Below are positions 1 to 12,200 of a DNA stretch of 64,000 bases, one piece after another (the stretch's first letter is position 1; each line of letters begins with the position of its first letter). The translations under genes were made by a program, and so were the position numbers. Below the pieces are notes generated by a model. It did no database searches. It was not told the DNA's origin and saw nothing but the letters and a program-made list of their open reading frames with translations. Source of the stretch: Ceraceosorus guamensis (taxonomy: Eukaryota > Basidiomycota > Exobasidiomycetes > Ceraceosorales > Ceraceosoraceae); assembly GCF_003144195.1 (NCBI RefSeq), contig NW_020290041.1, positions 1 through 64,000 of the forward strand. The letters are read 5' to 3'.

Positions 1-47
1 CTACAGTCGTCGACGCTCTTCTGCCATACACAGACAAGCGTCGACAA

Positions 48-80
48 AAGGTATATAAGGAGGCCTTCTTCCGGCCTCCT
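48..80. promoter_or_regulatory. TATA-like box followed by a perfect hairpin
   Basis: A TATATAAGG box (about 51-60) runs directly into an inverted repeat: AGGAGGCC at 58-65, a 7-nt loop TTCTTCC, and GGCCTCCT at 73-80, all eight pairs perfect. It is followed by pyrimidine-rich sequence and no convincing long gene. It could be the promoter or end region of a repeat element, or a fortuitous palindrome. I cannot assign a family. Confidence 0.35.
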
Positions 81-572
81 CTTCTCAGAAATGCATGCTT
101 CCTACCACAACCTTCTCGTACGACAACTTTGACTGAATCACTACTCCGACCAACCACCTTCAACGCTTGCTCGACGCCTGGACTGATCACCCAGCTGTCT
201 CCCTCTCTCTCTCTCTTCTTAGCTCTAGCATCAGCTAAGTCCTCGCCAGTCGTAACGTTCCGTCCACTCACCGCTTGTTCCCTGCTCTTAGTTCGACGAG
301 CACAGAACCTTACTTGCGCCGGTGACGACTCCGGCTATCGCCGCTGAGCCGCATCGTTACACCAGCTCCGTGAGCGCTGCGGATGGCAGGGACATGAGCG
401 CGGCGCTTGAAGGGGCAATAGCCTTGGTAAAGTAGAGGTTGCGCTGGTTGGCCTCCAGTCGCCCGGGTATAGCGCTCTTTGCCTGAGCCACAGCGCAGAT
501 CAGCGACTTGTCTGCTTTGCTGCAAACCAAACGCAACAGACGCACCTTGGCAGCTTTGAACTCGCAAAGGTC

Positions 573-1012
573 ATGAGCCTCTTGAGCGCACAGCTCGAGC
601 CTCTCTGCGAAAGCTTTGCAGCGTGTGGCGTACTGCTTGCTGATGTCCGCCTTGCGACGTTTGTTGGCCTGGAAGAGGGCGCCTATAGCTGGGCTTTTGA
701 AGGCGGACTGGCGCTTGCTCATCTGTCCCAGGGTTTGCCCAATCTTCTGCAAGATTCGGCGTTCAAGAGCGTGAAGATAGAGACGTTGAGGTTGTGAGCC
801 TCTTGAGCGCACAGCTTGAGCCTCTCTGCGAAAGCTTTGCAGCGTGTGGCGTACTGCTTGCTGAGGTCCGCCTTGCAACATTTGTTAACCTGGAAGAGGG
901 CATCTATAGCCGGGCTTTTGAAGGCAAACTGGCGCTCGCTCATCTGTCCCAAGGCTTGCCCAATCTTCTACAAGATTTGGCGACCAAGAGCGTGAAGATA
1001 GAGACGTTGTCA
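573..1012. repeat. 221-bp tandem duplication, two diverged copies
   Basis: Copy 1 begins near 573 and copy 2 near 794, a period of 221 bp. Both start TGAGCCTCTTGAGCGCACAG and end with the word GAGCGTGAAGATAGAGACGTTG. Over about 215 aligned bases I count roughly 18 differences, 16 of them transitions, most being G in copy 1 against A in copy 2. On the minus strand copy 1 is part of an open frame of up to 174 codons (357-881) whose peptide motif QYATRCKAFAERL recurs in another frame in copy 2, because 221 is not a multiple of three. I recognise no protein family. Confidence 0.75.
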
Positions 1013-1790
1013 GCACACTCAGCACTGCAATCCCATTCAAGAGCCGCACCCCTACCTTGTATTGGTGCTCCATGCGGTTGACAGCACTTTGGATGCTCTT
1101 TGGACCGCTGACAAGCCCAACAGCATGCCACGGCAGCGCAAGGATGGCGCGCAAACCTCCACAAGACTGGTCGTTGTGATATAAGTTGATGTAAGCCTAG
1201 ACCTAGGACTTGCTTGGAAGCATCGAGCGAATGAAGGCTTGGTGTTTTGGACTGATCTTGACGTGGGCAGCAACATCCCGCATCAAAATATGTTGATGTA
1301 GAGGAATTGGCATTGGAGTGTCAGTGATCTTTGCATTGTAGATGGGATCTTGGACAAGCGGTCTGGTTGTCTTGCGACATTTTGCAATTGAGGGCAGTCC
1401 ATGTGGTTGGGCTGACTATTGGCTGTGCAATTCCAGAGCACAATTTGGACCGACTAAAGATCTGCAATCGAACAATGGAAGTGTAGAAGTGAAGGCAAAG
1501 GAAAGAGATGGATTGGTGAGTGCAAGAATGAGTGCACGGATGCACGGGTGAACGGATGAGTGCATGGACTTATGGATAGGTAGCCTGGCAAAAGGTCTCA
1601 GCAAGAGTGTGAAGATCGTGATGTTATCAGCATGATCAGCATTGCTATTTCCCTCAGGGGCTGTAGCATTCCCTTGTATTGATGCTCAGTGCAGTCAACA
1701 GCAGTTTTGAGGCACTGTGGACTGCTACTAAGCCCAGCAGCAAGCAACAGCAGCACAAGCATGGTGGGCAAAGCTCCAAAAGCCTTTTTC
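985..1790. repeat. Second, more diverged repeat pair (985-1165 and about 1600-1790)
   Basis: The segment that follows the tandem duplication (985-1165; words GCGTGAAGATAGAGACGTTG, CCTTGTATTGGTGCTC, AAGCCCAACAGCA) reappears at about 1600-1790 in altered form (GTGTGAAGATCGTGATGTTA, CCTTGTATTGATGCTC, AAGCCCAGCAGCA). Many changes turn CG into TG or CA. The second copy lies at the left edge of the CpG-poor block, so it looks like an older or more heavily mutated copy of the same unit. Its identity is unknown. Confidence 0.6.
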
Positions 1791-2580
1791 TTGGCATCAG
1801 AGACAGTGTGCCTCTATGAGGAGGGTCTGCTGAAAGGAGTGGGGGTTTGCGTTGAGCTTGGAGTGGCCAACAGCATCTGGTCACAGGTCACTTGATCTTG
1901 AGTGATTGGCACTGGAGACCTGGCAACCTTGTTTCAGCCAAGCAGCATTGGTCATTGAAACCTGGACAATGCTGGTGCTTGCATTCTGATTGTCTCCAGA
2001 CAATTGACAAGGTTGGCTCATTGGATGAAGATTGTAGGATAGCACAGATCTGACTTTCTGCTGATGGGCTATGTGATTGCGACTAGATCTGACTGACCTT
2101 CAAGCCTTGTACAGCTTGAACAGAAACTTCACATGGAATAGAGACAGCTGCCCTCCAAACAGCCACAAGGGCTCCAGACAGCAGCTGAACCAGCTTGCAC
2201 CTGTTTCAGAAATTCTTTGAGAGGCAACTGCCTTGGGTGAGAACAGAGCTTTGTGGAGACAGGTGCAGCCAGCGACTGCTTCAAATTGGCACTGGGAGCA
2301 GATTGCCCAGGCCACAGCACGAACCATGCAGGTACCTAGCAGCAAAGTCAAAGTCATTTGTTCATCATTCTGGGTGGGGTCACCAAAATCTTTACCAAAG
2401 CAAAAAGAGGCCTTGCTCCATCAAGCTGACATGGTGCAGTCTTTGAGCTCTGCTTTGTGAACTCAGCTTCACAGAGCAGTGCTTCAAATGTGCTCAGTCT
2501 ATGAAGTGATTACGCTAGCACACTCAGATATGGATGTATTGGTAGTGGTAAAGAGAGAGTGGGTGATCACTGAAGTGGTG
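1621..2580. other. CpG-depleted block, probably decayed repeat DNA
   Basis: Only five CG dinucleotides occur in these 960 bases by eye count, although GC content is near 48%; random expectation is about fifty. CpG returns at once from about 2595 onward (five in 2581-2640). TpG and CpA are abundant. Short minus-strand frames (2100-2357, 1654-1884) exist but carry no family signature I can name. The pattern is what long-term cytosine methylation and deamination, or RIP, leaves in a repeat. The surrounding genes show no such depletion. Confidence 0.7.
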
Positions 2581-2599
2581 TTTACATGGATGCATGCGA

Positions 2600-4908
2600 C
2601 GAGAGGCGTGCATCAGGTCACGTGTCTCGACACAGTCATCTGGTCAGAGTCTAGATTTGGGAAGCCTTTGTGGCCTCACCCAGATCAATCAACGATATAT
2701 TAGCAGGGCAGTTCAGGTCGCGCGTGATCCACGCGTCCAGCCCCTCGACGCGTCGTTACGATGCTTGATTTGTGACCCCTGCCTCAAATAACACAACACC
2801 CGCATGTTCTCATACAATCCCAGCTTGACAAGGCCACCATCCATGAGATGTCAAGCTGTCCGCTACTCATTGCCGACCAATTGGGCTTCCTGACGATCTG
2901 AGCATTCAAGCCTGTTGTGTTGCGCACCCGGCCTTCATCATATGTCATGTCGAGCACTCTGGGTTCCAACTCATCGAGCGCCGGCTGGGCTTAGCACCTC
3001 GATCCCGCCGAATCAGAGCTGCCTAGCCTTCGATCTTGGCTTAAAGCAGGCGTTGCTCCGAAAAGGCACCTCAACCGAGATCGGCAAATTGATGCGTTAT
3101 GTCACCTGTCCAACTGTGCTGAAGATCAGCTCGGCTTGATTGCCAATTGTACGTCACCGGCGGACCATCTTTCGCAGGACGAGCTCGCCCAACCTAGTGC
3201 GAGGAGCAACGCTGCAGAGCGATCGCCAAGCGAGTCCCTCACAAAGTTCACATCATCGATGTGCTCCACAACGTTACCCGGCTAACTCAGTCAAAAGTCA
3301 ATGTGCTTCTCGGGCGTACCGAAAAGTGCAATCTCGAAAAGATGTCATTTGCATCGTACGAAATGACGAGCGACCAACTTTCCACACCGGGCTCTTGCCC
3401 CGACAGGAAGAACCGACGGGGACGATGACTTGGTCTGCGCGGGGTCATGCTACACTCACCACTCGTTCAGGGCGACGCCAGCTTCTCGTGTTTTAAGCAT
3501 CTGAACGGCGTCCGCATAAAGGTGATGCACGCGGACTCGATTTTTAGCGGATACTAGGTGAGAAAAGATCGGCTACGAGGCGCATTGAACAGGATCTCAC
3601 AAACCCTCGCCTACCACCCGGAACACTTTTGTCATTGCTGGTAGTCGAAGGCAAAGCTCTGAGATGCTATGGAAAGCAGGGCTTCCTTTCTAAACGACCG
3701 CTGCAAAGATTTGTGGGCGATCGCTTGGTCGAAGCAGTAGCGGATCCCGATCACATCGTGGCGTTCATTGAAGCCGCGTGGAACACATTGTCGAGGCGAC
3801 TCACAGTACAAGAACCAAATGCGGTACTGTCTCGGACCCCAAAGACATCTCATCGGGCAGCGGCTGGAGTGGCAAGCCAAGGAACGTGTCGCAAGAGCAC
3901 GAGATAGCAGGGGATGCCTTGCGGTCAAGCTGCGGCACGCAAAAGCTCGCGTCAAGCCAAAATCAGTCCCTTCGACGGTGGTCAAAGAAGTTGGTCGTCG
4001 TGCAGTCACGCTTCACCAAAACCCGGAGCGAGCCCGGGGATGCGCAAACCTCGGCGGTGAAGACTCTCGTGGGCATTTACACCCTCACTTAAGAAAGCAG
4101 GTTGACACACGTCACCATAACGATGATGCACAAGAAGTAGATAGAATTGCTGCAGAGGCAGCGCAAAGCCAGGAGCTGCGATGGAAAAGGAAGAGCGAGG
4201 CAGTCAAGAGCCTGATGAGGACTCTGCGACTCTGCGCATTCTTGGCGAGCATGCAAATTTGATCGAGTCCGACGATTCCGGATCGCAGGTGGACCGTCAG
4301 TCCAAGGTGAGCCAATTTCACGAAGGCGACGACGGCTCTGAAGAGGAAACCGACGTTGAAGAAATCGCAGCCCCGCGTCGGAAACCAGAAGGGGGCCCAG
4401 GTGTGCGTCTCCTCCGCATTCTTGTCGATCGTAGACAGAAGGTAGGCAATGGGCGGCCACCTCTTCGTCAGAAAATTCAGGACTCGCTTGTCAGCCTGTG
4501 TGGCTTCGAAGTACATTGCCTCCTCTCCTCAACCAAATCTGCGATTCTTCGACACGCTGCGACTCTGGTCTAAAAGGACGGTCCTCATTCTTTCTGCAGC
4601 TTGCTTTCTTCTTAGACCTACTGTATTCTGAGCAAGCTTGCAGAATGCCATCGCCATCACGAGTCTTGGACGTGATGTACCATATGCTCACCATCTAAAG
4701 TCTGACGATGCGCAGCGCGACCCAGCTAACGTGTTTGGTTCCCGCGTAGAACCGAAATTGGTAGCTCGCCCGCCCGCAAACTTTCTCGACGACCATCAAG
4801 ACGCTGCTGCGACGGAAATTTGCGGCGCTCCGCGGGTGACTAGATATTCAAAGTGGCATTGCACGCGCTTGTCAAGATACGAGGTGACCAGTGCCCTCAA
4901 TGAAGCCT
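2600..4908. other. Uncharacterised region without a secure gene
   Basis: Normal CpG density returns here, and medium open frames occur on both strands: 3140-3496 and 4181-4573 (+, acidic, opening MEKEERGSQEPDEDSATLRI) and 4112-4516 (-). None shows a domain I recognise, none joins convincingly to a neighbour by introns, and opposite-strand frames are equally long. It may hold a small lineage-specific gene or decayed sequence. It is also the 3' flank of USO1, whose stop codon is at 4909. Confidence 0.3.
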
Positions 4909-7900
4909 CTACTCGTCATCGCCCTCATCGTCCTCATCATCCGCCTCATCCTCGCTAACCTCGATTCCCTTTTCTCTCATCTTGTTCTTATCCCTGACCC
5001 TCTTCTGAGTGAGCTCGTCCAACAGGATCAAGAGATCTTCCAACTCCTTTTCCAATTCCTCCTTGCTCTTTTCTCCTTCGCCCTCTCCCTCTCCTTCCCC
5101 ATCCTTCGCTGTGGTTGCGGCGGAAGTGTTGGCAGTAGAAGCAGCCTTGACAGCATCTTCCGCGTCCTTCTTGACCTTTCTAGTTTCAGCTTTGGCGCTC
5201 TCCGCATCCGCTCGTGCCTTCTCGACGAGGCTCAAAGCGTCCGAGAGCTTCTTATCAGATTCCTCCTTGCTCTTCTGCAAATCTATCAACCTCCCCTCTG
5301 CAGCCTTGGCTCGCTCCTCCGCAGCAGCTGCATCCGCTTTAGCCTTTTCTGCGGCCGCTTCTGCCTCCGCAGATGCTTGCGGCAGGGCGTCGTTCGACGA
5401 GACCTCTGCAGGGGCTGCGGCAGGCTTCGGGGCGTAGCGGGACTCGGCCAGCTCCCTTTCTCGCAAGTCCAAAGTTTCTTGTATTTTGGCCAGCTGGCTG
5501 GTCAGAGAGGCGCGCTGGAAGGAGTGGAGGACGCTGTGCAATCAGCTTCAACCTGACAGACCTCGACTTCGAAATGCAGACCCTCACCTCCTCTTCAGAG
5601 ACACGAGTAAGCTCCTGTAATTTGCCCTCGAGGAGCTCCACTTCCCGCGCCTGGCGCGTTGCGGTGTCGCGCAGGTGCTCTGCTTGCCTCTGAGCATCGA
5701 GCAGCTCAGCAGTCGCAGCCGCTGCATCAGCAGAGCTAGAGGTGGGTTCGATGGTGATAGACTTCTGAATCAATACTGCGCGCGGTACCAGCGCGACGGC
5801 GCCACACGATTAGCACAGCAAGCGATGCGAACACATACACGTGATCAACTCACCAAAGTTGTTCTTGAGCCATTCGACAAACGGCCAGTCGAACCAGAGG
5901 CCATCTTCGCTGGTCTCAATTGGTCCTCCGCCTCTGCTGCTAATAGTTTCCAAGACGTCTGGCCCCACATCCTTGATGCGCACATCATCTCGTAACCTAG
6001 CCATTCTTGCTGCAAACTGATCCGGGCCTATGCGAGTGTTGAGGATGGGATGCATGGTGCCTCTGTCGATGGAGTTCTCTGCGCCTTCCGTACCAGGTAC
6101 CGCACCCCACTCGTATGCTATGCCGAGGATCAACGTACACAGCCCCGCAATGAGAACGTCCACGCCGCCTCCGCTCTGAGCGGCGGGCTGGACCAGCGTC
6201 TGCAAGTTGGAGGACTCGGAAAGCAGATCCGACACCGACGGCTTTGAATCCCACAGCCAAACGGCCAGGAGGGAGAGGTAGCCGACAATGATTCGTGTCC
6301 AATCCGTGCTAGAAGGTTCCGCTCCAAGATCCGCAGCTGGAGCGCCGGCGCCGGCGGTAGCGTTCCTTTCTCTGCGCACAGCCTCTCCCATTTCTCTCTG
6401 TGCCATGGTCAGATTGCCGATGAGGACGTGAATCAGGCTCACTTCTTCATCCTCTTCCTCCTCTGCAGCCCCATTCGGTTTCGAGCCTTGCTTCCTATAT
6501 ACAGGCTTGCCATCAGGACCGAACCTGATTTCTCTGGCCATGCTCTTCGCCGTCTCGCTACCTCGCACGAGCGAACAGAACAGAAGTGCAGAAAAGAGAT
6601 GTCGATAAGCGTCGAAACGATTGGCGCCCGGTTGGGGAGCAGGAAGCTGTGCCAATCCTTGCAAGAGCAGACTGCCCGCGCTCGTCCCCACGTCTTCTTC
6701 GTCGTTCGAGCCATCGGAAGGTGGGGGTGCCATGGTACTGATGATGCCCAATCGTGCATCGAGATTGTCCGCCACAAACGCGTCGAAGCAGCTGAGCGCT
6801 GCAGCGCGATAGCCCAGGCATGCGCTGGGTGCAGCCGTCCGAGCGACAGCCGGAGCTAAGCCAGACACTGCGGCGTCTATCAAGCAGAGAATGGCAGGTC
6901 GAGCGGGGAGACGGGTGAAGGTGAGCAGAGGAGCCTTAGGAGGTGGCGGTGCGGCGCCATCCGGACCTGCCGGTATTTCTTCTGGTTGCGCCTCGATGCC
7001 GAGCAAGGGGCAAATCAGCAGGGATGAGAGCAGATCTTGAGTCGAGCGAGAAGAATTTAACAGAGAAGAGAGCACGTTGAAAGCTTGCGCTTTGAGGCCA
7101 ACCGGAGCTGTTGATGCGAGGGCAAGTTCGAGCAGTGCTCTTGTGAAGCCCGAGGCGAGTAGGGCATTCTACGGGAGGTGTGATGGTCATGAGTGTGTAG
7201 TCCACATCGTCACTACGTCAGACAGCTTAGCGCTCACCTGATTGGCCCGTCTACCGTCTCCCTGTCCCTCGACCAGCAATCTTGCAATACCGATGACCAG
7301 TCTCGCATTTCTCGCTTTCTGGCCTTCGGCGCCTTGGCCATTCGCCGAGACAGCCGCTGCAGCTGCTGCTTCCGGGAGCTGCTCCTCCGCTCCAAAATCG
7401 GCGTCTTCCCAAGACTGGAACGCAAAAGCCTCCAGCTGCCTTGCATGCTCTTGTTCGGCTTGTCTGGAGGGGAACGCGCCATTGGGAGGAGGAGGCGGAT
7501 AATAAAGCAGGGGAGCGAGCAGAGGCACGGAAAGGGTCTCGCGAAAGTAGTTCTGCGCGAACGAATCGTGCGGTCAGTATTTGAGAATCTGCAATGATGA
7601 TCGGAACATCATCGCCATAACGCACCTGATTGGACACGTTCCATCGAAGCAGCGATTCTAGACCTTCCAAGGCATCCTGCACGATCAAGCCTCCTTCGAT
7701 CCTTCCTTCTTGCGCCACGACATCGATCAGCTTCTCGAATGCTCCTTCAAACGCGAACAACTTTTGAATATCCGCGTTGCTCTCTACCAGCCTAGGAATG
7801 AGTAGCAACGCTTCGTTTCGGACGATTTCGGCACTGCTGCCACTTCCTTCAGCCAGACAAGCCAGCACCGCGCCGCAGCCTCCTGGAGAAGTGAGGAGGT

Positions 7901-8495
7901 GTTCTTGCACGCTAGCCGTGCGCAGTCTAGTCAGAGTAGCGAGAAGCTGCAAAGATGCAAATCGAGTGTAGAAGCTCCGAGCCGGTGACAGCAACGGCAA
8001 GATGGAGTGGAGAGGCCCTGGTCTGGCTAATATCGCATCCACGTGAGGGAGCACGTGAGGAGGGAGTGATGCGGGCTTGTTGGGCTGACTGGCGGGCGAT
8101 TCTAGCAGCGCCAGAAGACACTCGACGATTGCACGAGCCATCTCATCCTCCACGCCCCTCTCTGCTTTCGTGTCCCGCTGCAGCGACTCAAGCAAAGCGG
8201 GCAAGGCCTTGTCGCCGACTTCACGAGGATGATCACGGGCCAAACCCTTGAGAGCCAAGACACTGAATTGGATTTGAGGAGTCATCAGCCAGACGACTCA
8301 GGGGCTTGCAATGCTGCCTAGCTCGAGCCGAGACACTCACGCTGCTTTTCGGTCTTGAATGGGGGCGAGCTCAGTGGAGGGCGTATCGGTCAGCCTGGAG
8401 GCCAAGGTGATGAGCGTCGTCTCCAACGTCTGCTGCTTGCCAGGTCCAGCCAACGAGGCGTACTTCTTGCCCAGCCATTCTGCACCGTGCAACAT
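4909..8495 (-). CDS. USO1: USO1/p115-type vesicle tethering factor
   Basis: Tether that captures ER-derived COPII vesicles at the Golgi, acting with Rab1/Ypt1 and SNAREs (family knowledge). Six exons, complement of 4909-5514, 5588-5775, 5854-7168, 7238-7552, 7626-8262, 8341-8495, give 1071 aa; all five introns are 69-78 bp. The N-terminus carries the family signature KKYASLAGPGKQQT and DRKAAVLALKGLARD, opening an armadillo-like globular head of about 800 residues that includes VSNQNYFRE, GYLSLLAVWLWD and HPILNTRIGPDQFAARMARL. A coiled coil rich in Ala, Glu and Lys follows (last third), then the typical acidic end (SEDEADDEDDEGDDE). A Gly-Glu run lies in the tail. Start chosen at 8495 because the family begins just before the AGPGK block; an in-frame upstream start is not needed. 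Length matches p115 (about 960) better than the much longer yeast Uso1. Divergent from the DDHD gene. Confidence 0.93.
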
Positions 8496-9278
8496 CTTGG
8501 CGTGATGCGCTTTGGCACTCGGTACTATCCAAGGAGCTTTGGTGTTGGTATGCTGGCTTGAGCGGCCGACGAATGGCCGGATCGCGGTCCGCTCCGCTCT
8601 TCTCGACGAGGTGAGTGAGGATCGGAGCAAAAGACGACAAAATCAAAGCGGGCCAGATTACTTCCTCAGCGCGCGTCAATGAGTCTTTGTTGCTGCGCGC
8701 GAATAGATGGACAAATTTCAATGGCGGCCAGGAGACGGAGCGGGGTGTGCTCGGCTGTTGGAAGATTCGCGTGAAGCTAGCTGAGGCAAAAGGCTTGGTC
8801 GTGAAGGGGCGCGCAGGCGCAGCTTTGTGCTGGCGATTTCGTGATTCATGTGATGCCACGCATGCAGGCACGACAGCGGGGGTGCTCGGACCACTTCGAA
8901 GCTAATCACGTGATGCGCTCGGGCCGCCGATACTCCGATCGAATTTTTTGAATTTTCACGCAGATTCTGGGAGCGGCGGTAGGCGGCGCTTTCGCCATCT
9001 CGCCAAGAAAATTGAAATGTATGGGAGCTTCTGTTATCAGAATGCTGGGTGAGGTGGAGGTGAGGGTTCAAGGACACGAGTTGTAATGGTTTCCGCCGGA
9101 CCGCCTTTTGCCCCTTGGGGCATCCCTCTCGCCCTTACCACCATCAACACTACGCAACGAGCTGCAAGCTGTACAACAAAGCTCGATCGCCGCACGAAGG
9201 AGCGAAGGCAGAGCGACACCATAGGCAAACCCTTTACTTTCCGGTCGAAAAGCCTTTCTGTGCGTCTCGGCCGTCATA
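8496..9278. promoter_or_regulatory. Divergent promoter region USO1 / DDHD gene
   Basis: 783 bp separate the two start codons. I see no convincing TATA box and no other gene. The stretch next to the DDHD start is moderately pyrimidine-rich. Regulation of the pair cannot be read from sequence. Confidence 0.5.
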
Positions 9279-12200
9279 ATGTCAGGAGAAGAGGCAAGTC
9301 GAGTCGGAGAGCGTAATGTGGACGGATCGTCTTCCTGCTCGCCGCCTGATGTCAGACCCAGATGGTTCTACTCTTCTGAAAAGTCTTGGATCGACTTTGA
9401 TGAGAGAGATCAGCAAGCCTTGGAGGCACGCTTCCAACAGCTGGGTGGAGCAGAGTGGCACAGCGAGATCAAGGCGCAGCATACAGACAACGATGAGAGC
9501 GAGTCGGATCACACGGGCACCAGCGATGATGATGACGATGAGGCCGAAGGCTCGAGCTCAGACACACGCAAGGGAGAGCAAGATTCGACCTCAAAGCCTG
9601 ACAGTGACGAGCAAAACGGACTAGGCTCGATGCTCACAGGCCTGATCTCTGGCAACGCCTCCGATCACAAGAGCACAGATGCATCTCGTAAGCTGGCGGA
9701 CCAAGCCAAGAGCATCCCTCCGATTCGTACAGTCTCTCACAACCTCAAAAAAGCCCAGAAAAGATCCAAATCTAAGGAGCCGGAAGTGGTGAGAGCTGTG
9801 CTGGATCCTGATGAGCCAGAAGAGGAGAGCAGGACCAGAGTGGCGGTGCTGGAGGACAAGCTGTTCGATGTGAACCTGGAAAGTATGGATGTGAGTAAGC
9901 GGCGCGCGGCAAGATAACTGAAAATTTGGTGCAGGTCGGGGGCGCTGACAGGTGCATTGCTCATGACTGCATCGCAGCTCTATCCAGGTGAGGCAGCGAT
10001 CGATCGATGAGATGAACAACATCCATAAATTTGAGCGATGTATGAATGCGTGCTGACGTCTCTCACCGGCTCGCTCGTTCTTCGTTGATGTCGCAGTCTT
10101 CTGGAAGGGAGTAAAGCTGCGCGTGGTGCGGGCAACCTGGTTCTACTCTGCAGCTTCAGACGGAGGCTACGCGCCAATAGCCTACGACGAAGCCCTAGCT
10201 CGGGACTTGGACAACGCCTACACGGCCGTCAAGCCATGGCAAAAGTTGGCGGGCCAAGAGATCGACGTTGATAACGGTGTGACTCAAGACAGCTCTCAGA
10301 AACAGCAGGGCGATGAAGTCGACGACGACGAGCTTTACGAACTTCCCTCACTAAAAGCTCAAGGGAGGGTACACTTCGAAAGCCCTGTGGGAGGTCGCAT
10401 CTTCACGTGAGTATCTCCAAGTGACGCGACGTATCGTCACGAGCTCATGTCCATCATCATTTGGCCTCAGCGAGGACCTTTCGGGAAGATTGCTGTCGAT
10501 GGTCGGCGGATCTCACGTAATCAGGGGTTTCGATGAGGCAGAGAGATTAGCGAAGGCAGGTGGGGCGTTGAACCAGCTTCCCGCCTTCACTTTGCCTTTC
10601 GCCAAAGGCTCTGATCCTGATGATGAAGAGCAGGATGCAGCGGGAGATGAAGACGAGGGCGTAGATGGCGGGGCGGAAAGGCGAGGCGCTCGGCACGCTA
10701 GCAAGCGTGCGGGAGCTGCTTCTAGGCCTGGCAAGCCCTCCGCTCAGGAGCCTGAATCTACAAACGCAGGCAACGAAGAGTCGGGAGGATTCATGTCGAA
10801 ATTGGTACCTTCGAGCGGATGGCTGAGACCCGACGTTGCGCTCTTGAGGACCCTGGGGTATGGAAAGGAAGATGCGGAAAGGGAAGCCAAAAGAGACCAG
10901 AGACAAAAGAACACGGAAGACTCTGCAAAGACGGGAACGAAGAGAAAAGGCGAGGAGGAAAAAGGGGAGTCTGAGGAGGACGAGACAGAGGAGGATAGGA
11001 AAGACGAACCCCCATCGTTGGTCCTGTGCATACATGGGTGAGCAGTGGTCCACAACACGAAGGATGTGATAAAACTGGACACTGACTTCGCTGATCTCCA
11101 CCTGCTCGATGACAGTATCGGCCAGGGTCTAGTGGAGGATTTTGATGCCCTCGACTTTGTCTACGATGTTGGTGAGCGTCATTGATTCTGTCAGAACCCA
11201 GAAACCGGGTTGATGCTAATTTACGACGCTCATACTTGGCAATTCAAGAACGTCTGCGCAAACAGGCGAAGTCGAGCGCGAGCGACCCTGCTCTCAAGAG
11301 ATTGTCGAGAGGCAGAAGAGCGCAGTTTATACCCATTTCTTGGAGACAAGGCTTGACATTCCAATCGAGTAATGAACAGAATGATAATGAATATGGGTGA
11401 GTAGATCTAGCGCGGAAGCTCGAGCAGGTGAACTTTCTTGCTCACAAAGCTACTTTGCTTGGACCAGGCTGTCTGATATCAGCAACAGCGCCGCGATACC
11501 GTTGGTGCGGAACGTCATCAGCAAAGTGGGTAGCCAGCTCTCCACAGAGACTTGCGCGTGCTGAATCTGCCTGACCATTTTGTCGCGGACACAGGTCATT
11601 CTGGATGTGCCATACTATCTCAGTCACCACAGACAAAAGATGGTATGTCTTCAAGGTCGCGTGACGGGCGAAATGCGCAGCTACTGAATGCGTGCTCGTT
11701 CTCAGATTGCTGCCGTAAAGAGCGAGCTCAATAGAACGTACCGACTGTGGTGCAAAAGAAATCCCGACTTTCTTGAGAAGGGTGGACGAGTCTCGATGAT
11801 ATGTCACTCCTTGGGTAGCGCCCTAGCAATGGACATGTGAGTTGTCAACAGGCTTGATCGGATCCTTGGCAATTCTAACTCGTCCACCGGTCCAACTCGA
11901 ATATACAGTCTTTCGCAGCAGCCCACAACAGTCGCGCCGTTACATCAGAGAAGTGAAGAAGAATTGCGCTCCAATGAACACTTAGTGTTCGACGTCGCGG
12001 TGAGTCCAGTCGCTCCGCGGCGTGGTTATGCCCTCTTTCAGAGGACTCCGTTCTGACGCACATTCCTTGCAGAACCTGTTCCTCATCGGTAGCCCGTGCG
12101 GATTCTTCTTGCATCTGGGAGCTGGCCAGCTCATTGCTAGGCGCGGCACCAAGCGCACGAGAGATGTCGCTGGAGATGCTGCACTCGAAGAAGCAGGACG

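Noticed and set aside
8496-8871. Upstream extension of USO1 exon 1 to starts at 8630 or 8871
   Set aside because: The USO1/p115 family starts only a few residues before the AGPGK block, so the ATG at 8495 fits better.
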